In this document: piece by piece, positions 62,252 to 64,000 of the stretch
Layout: every line of letters begins with the position of its first letter
Numbering within the stretch: the stretch's first letter is position 1
Assembly (NCBI GenBank): GCA_003565155.1
Contig: PXDB01000041.1
Location: 62,001-126,000, forward strand
DNA length: 64,000 bases
Origin: Nitriliruptoraceae bacterium
GTDB taxonomy: Bacteria > Actinomycetota > Nitriliruptoria > Nitriliruptorales > Nitriliruptoraceae
Direction: 5' to 3'
The notes under the pieces: model-generated
Databases searched by the model: none
The model's input: only the letters and a program-made list of their open reading frames with translations
Told to the model about the DNA's origin: nothing
Made by a program: the position numbers and the translations under genes

Positions 62252-64000
62252 TCACCAGGGACGCTCGGAGCGCAGCTCCAGGCGCCGCTGGAGCAGGCGC
62301 GCCGTGGCGGTCACCTCCTCGACACTCGCGCCGTGGGCCGCGGCGGCCTCGGCGCGTGAGCGGCGTAGCCCCGAGCGGTTCTCCACAAGGCTCGCGAGCG
62401 CCGCCGCCAGCACGACCGGCTCGGCGCCGGCGTCGAGCTGCCCGGTCCTGCGCCACCAGGCGGTGAGGCAACGCACCACCAGCGGGAGCCCACCGCGTGG
62501 CTGCTCGACGCGCCAGAGCGCATCCGCGACGGGATCCAGGTCGATCGGGGGAGGGGTGGTGGCGTACAGGTGCTCGGCGATCTCCGGGCCGAGCGACCAG
62601 CGGGTCGGCAGGTGACCGTCCCAGGTCGGCAACCCGGGCAGCAGCTCCAGCAGCGCCGGTCCCGAGGCGGTGGGCTCCCAGCGCAGGGTGAACGCCCACC
62701 CGTTGGGCCCGGCTCGCAGCTCGCCGTGTGTCGTGCAGAGCAGACCGGGTTCGGGCGCTTGCGTGAAGGCTTGGATCGTCTCCGGTGTGGCGTCGGGTGG
62801 CACGCCGATGGCCAGCAGCGGCGCCTGCTTGCCGTAGAGAAGGTGCAGGGTGGTCAGCGGTGAGTCGTCGGCGACCCGGCGGCGGTGCCAGCGCCGGCCC
62901 TGCGCTACCTCGTCCCAGAACTTGAGCGCGATCCGGGTGCCGACCTCCTGGATCCGCTCGACCGACCGGCGATCTCTCGCGCGCGGGGAGGTGGCTGCGG
63001 TGGGGGTGGGGCGCCGTGGCCGCGTCGCGTTCGCGGTAGGTCGCCCGGCCTTGCCGGGCCGCCCGTTCGGCGAGGCGGGTGCTGCCCGGCCGGCGCGTGA
63101 CGGCGCGTTGGTCGGGGACGCGCCGGTGGGCCTGCCTGTCTGGTGCTGCGCGTCGGGGTTGGAGTCGTTGGTGCCCCTGCGCGTCTGGTGGAGCGCGTCA
63201 GCGTGGGGCGGCTCGGTGGCCTCCTCGTCCGCTTCCGATGGCGGGTCGGCAGCACCGCCGGGCGTGCGCCCGGGCCGCGGCAGGCAGGTGGCGCAGCCGA
63301 GTCGTTCGCGGCCGGCGACCAGCCCCTCGGTGTGCCCGCAGTGGGGGCAGGCGACGGGGCGGAACTCCCGGGTCGCCAGCACCCACACCAGCTCGAACGG
63401 GAAGGTGGTCGCGCCCCGACGCACGCGGATGGGCAGTCTCAGTGCCGGGGTCATCACGAGGTGGAGCCGGAAGGGCTGGATCTCGACGCCTACGTGGTGG
63501 CTGTCCTCGACTTCCTGGCAGCGCCGTTCCCGTTCCGCTTGCGTCGCCTTCTCTTGGGCGTCGAGCAGGGCACGGCGCTCGGTGTCGTCGGTGGCTTCCC
63601 GGCGCCGGTGGATGGTCGCCAGCGCCTTGTCGTAGTAGGTGTGTACCCGCGCGAGCGCGTCCCGGCGGTCGTCGGCGGCGCGAGCGGACAGGGCCGTGGC
63701 CCGCAGCTCGGCACGTGCCGACAACAGCTGGTCGGCCGCACCGAGGCTGCGGGCGAGATCGACGTCGAGCACGCTGTGGCGCTGCTGCGGCTGCGCCGAC
63801 CAGGACGCCGTGATGAGCGCCTCGCAGAGGGTGTCGGGGACCTCGCTGCCGGTCCGGGCGTCGACCCACACCTCGTGGCGCTCTTGGAAGCGCAGGTCCA
63901 GCGAGGCGGAGGTGGTTGCCAGCGCGCCGACCCGCAGCACCGGCAGCCAGGTCCGGGCGGCCTCGCGGTCCCGGTCGATGCGCCCGTGTTCGACGCCCAC
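62252..64000 (-). CDS. Coiled-coil and zinc-ribbon protein of unknown function (may be cut by window edge)
   Basis: The frame is open to the window's last base, which reads GTG, so the real start could lie here or beyond. The visible 582 residues hold a coiled-coil region (about residues 80-170, YYDKALATIHRRREATDDTE), a beta-rich stretch (PFRLHLVMTPALRLPIRVRR) and a zinc ribbon (CPHCGHTEGLVAGRERLGC-ATC). A 100-residue Pro/Thr-rich linker, a second conserved region (GRRWHRRRVADDSPLTTLHL) and a C-terminal helix-turn-helix-like tail follow. I do not recognise a named family. Similar layouts occur beside SNF2-type helicases, but no helicase is visible here. Confidence 0.55.
   Translation of the reverse strand: MGVEHGRIDRDREAARTWLPVLRVGALATTSASLDLRFQERHEVWVDARTGSEVPDTLCEALITASWSAQPQQRHSVLDVDLARSLGAADQLLSARAELRATALSARAADDRRDALARVHTYYDKALATIHRRREATDDTERRALLDAQEKATQAERERRCQEVEDSHHVGVEIQPFRLHLVMTPALRLPIRVRRGATTFPFELVWVLATREFRPVACPHCGHTEGLVAGRERLGCATCLPRPGRTPGGAADPPSEADEEATEPPHADALHQTRRGTNDSNPDAQHQTGRPTGASPTNAPSRAGRAAPASPNGRPGKAGRPTANATRPRRPTPTAATSPRARDRRSVERIQEVGTRIALKFWDEVAQGRRWHRRRVADDSPLTTLHLLYGKQAPLLAIGVPPDATPETIQAFTQAPEPGLLCTTHGELRAGPNGWAFTLRWEPTASGPALLELLPGLPTWDGHLPTRWSLGPEIAEHLYATTPPPIDLDPVADALWRVEQPRGGLPLVVRCLTAWWRRTGQLDAGAEPVVLAAALASLVENRSGLRRSRAEAAAAHGASVEEVTATARLLQRRLELRSERPW

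Overview
The window is very GC-rich (codon third positions are almost all G or C), starts are often GTG, and 4-bp ATGA/GTGA overlaps are frequent. Its marker genes are actinobacterial: a fused CofG-CofH F420 synthase (fbiC), two WhiB proteins (WhiB2- and WhiB1-like), BldD, a SigR/RsrA pair, DUF3499, DUF5719, an Rv3235-family protein, PdtaS, a Rho with a long disordered insert, and Mca. Gene order echoes Mycobacterium and Streptomyces in several blocks: whiB2-GT2-DUF5719-DUF3499-manB-Trm112; comF-hpf-secA-Rv3235; pdtaS-whiB1-DagK; hom-thrC-thrB-rho. I infer a deep-branching actinomycete, perhaps Nitriliruptoria-like. The class is a guess from gene content only.

Layout. 1-2.7 kb: 3' part of fbiC. 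3.2-4.4 kb: SigK-like sigma factor, a hairpin-rich intergenic region, and whiB2. 4.7-13 kb: cell-envelope block with a giant glycosyltransferase, DUF5719, DUF3499, DUF6788, phosphomannomutase and a 56-residue Trm112 protein. 13.3-19.6 kb: comF, hpf and secA, converging on two minus-strand genes. 19.8-20.7 kb: sigR-rsrA. 21-27.4 kb: epimerase, BldD with its cyclic-di-GMP signature, a conserved unknown, a 27-residue membrane peptide, an intact membrane HD-GYP protein, a translationally coupled degenerate HD protein, and DUF5317. 27.5-31.5 kb: crotonase, a sigma-region-4-only protein, PdtaS, WhiB1 and a DagK-family lipid kinase. 31.6-34.3 kb: reverse transsulfuration operon (cbs plus cystathionine lyase/synthase). 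34.5-36.2 kb: secreted nuclease/phosphatase and tRNA-Arg(CCG). 36.3-49.8 kb: argS, lysA, GNAT, epimerase, hom, thrC, a fused 2-oxoacid dehydrogenase E1, thrB and rho. 49.9-60.1 kb: DUF2007, a membrane protein, a CinA-N-type protein, mca, a glutamate-cysteine-ligase-like gene, EamA, pdxH, an APC/TrkA-C transporter and a lipoprotein. 60.5-64 kb: an eroded stretch with a truncated DUF255 gene, a toxin-like remnant, a GNAT protein, and a coiled-coil/zinc-ribbon protein running into the window edge.

How the genes fit together: the core is house-keeping and envelope metabolism, with aspartate-family amino-acid synthesis (lysA, hom, thrC, thrB), methionine-to-cysteine conversion, and mycothiol/redox stress functions (SigR, RsrA, Mca). 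Two regulatory clusters stand out. One joins BldD, HD-GYP proteins and a small peptide, and may be a membrane cyclic-di-GMP sensing module. The other joins PdtaS, a sigma-region-4-only protein and WhiB1.

Two structural themes recur outside genes. Locus-specific tandem repeats sit on or just after stop codons at seven or more loci. Perfect inverted repeats also occur, most strikingly a pair of AGTTGTG-N6-CACAACT sites exactly 73 bp apart upstream of the E1 gene. No CRISPR array, prophage or intact insertion sequence was seen.
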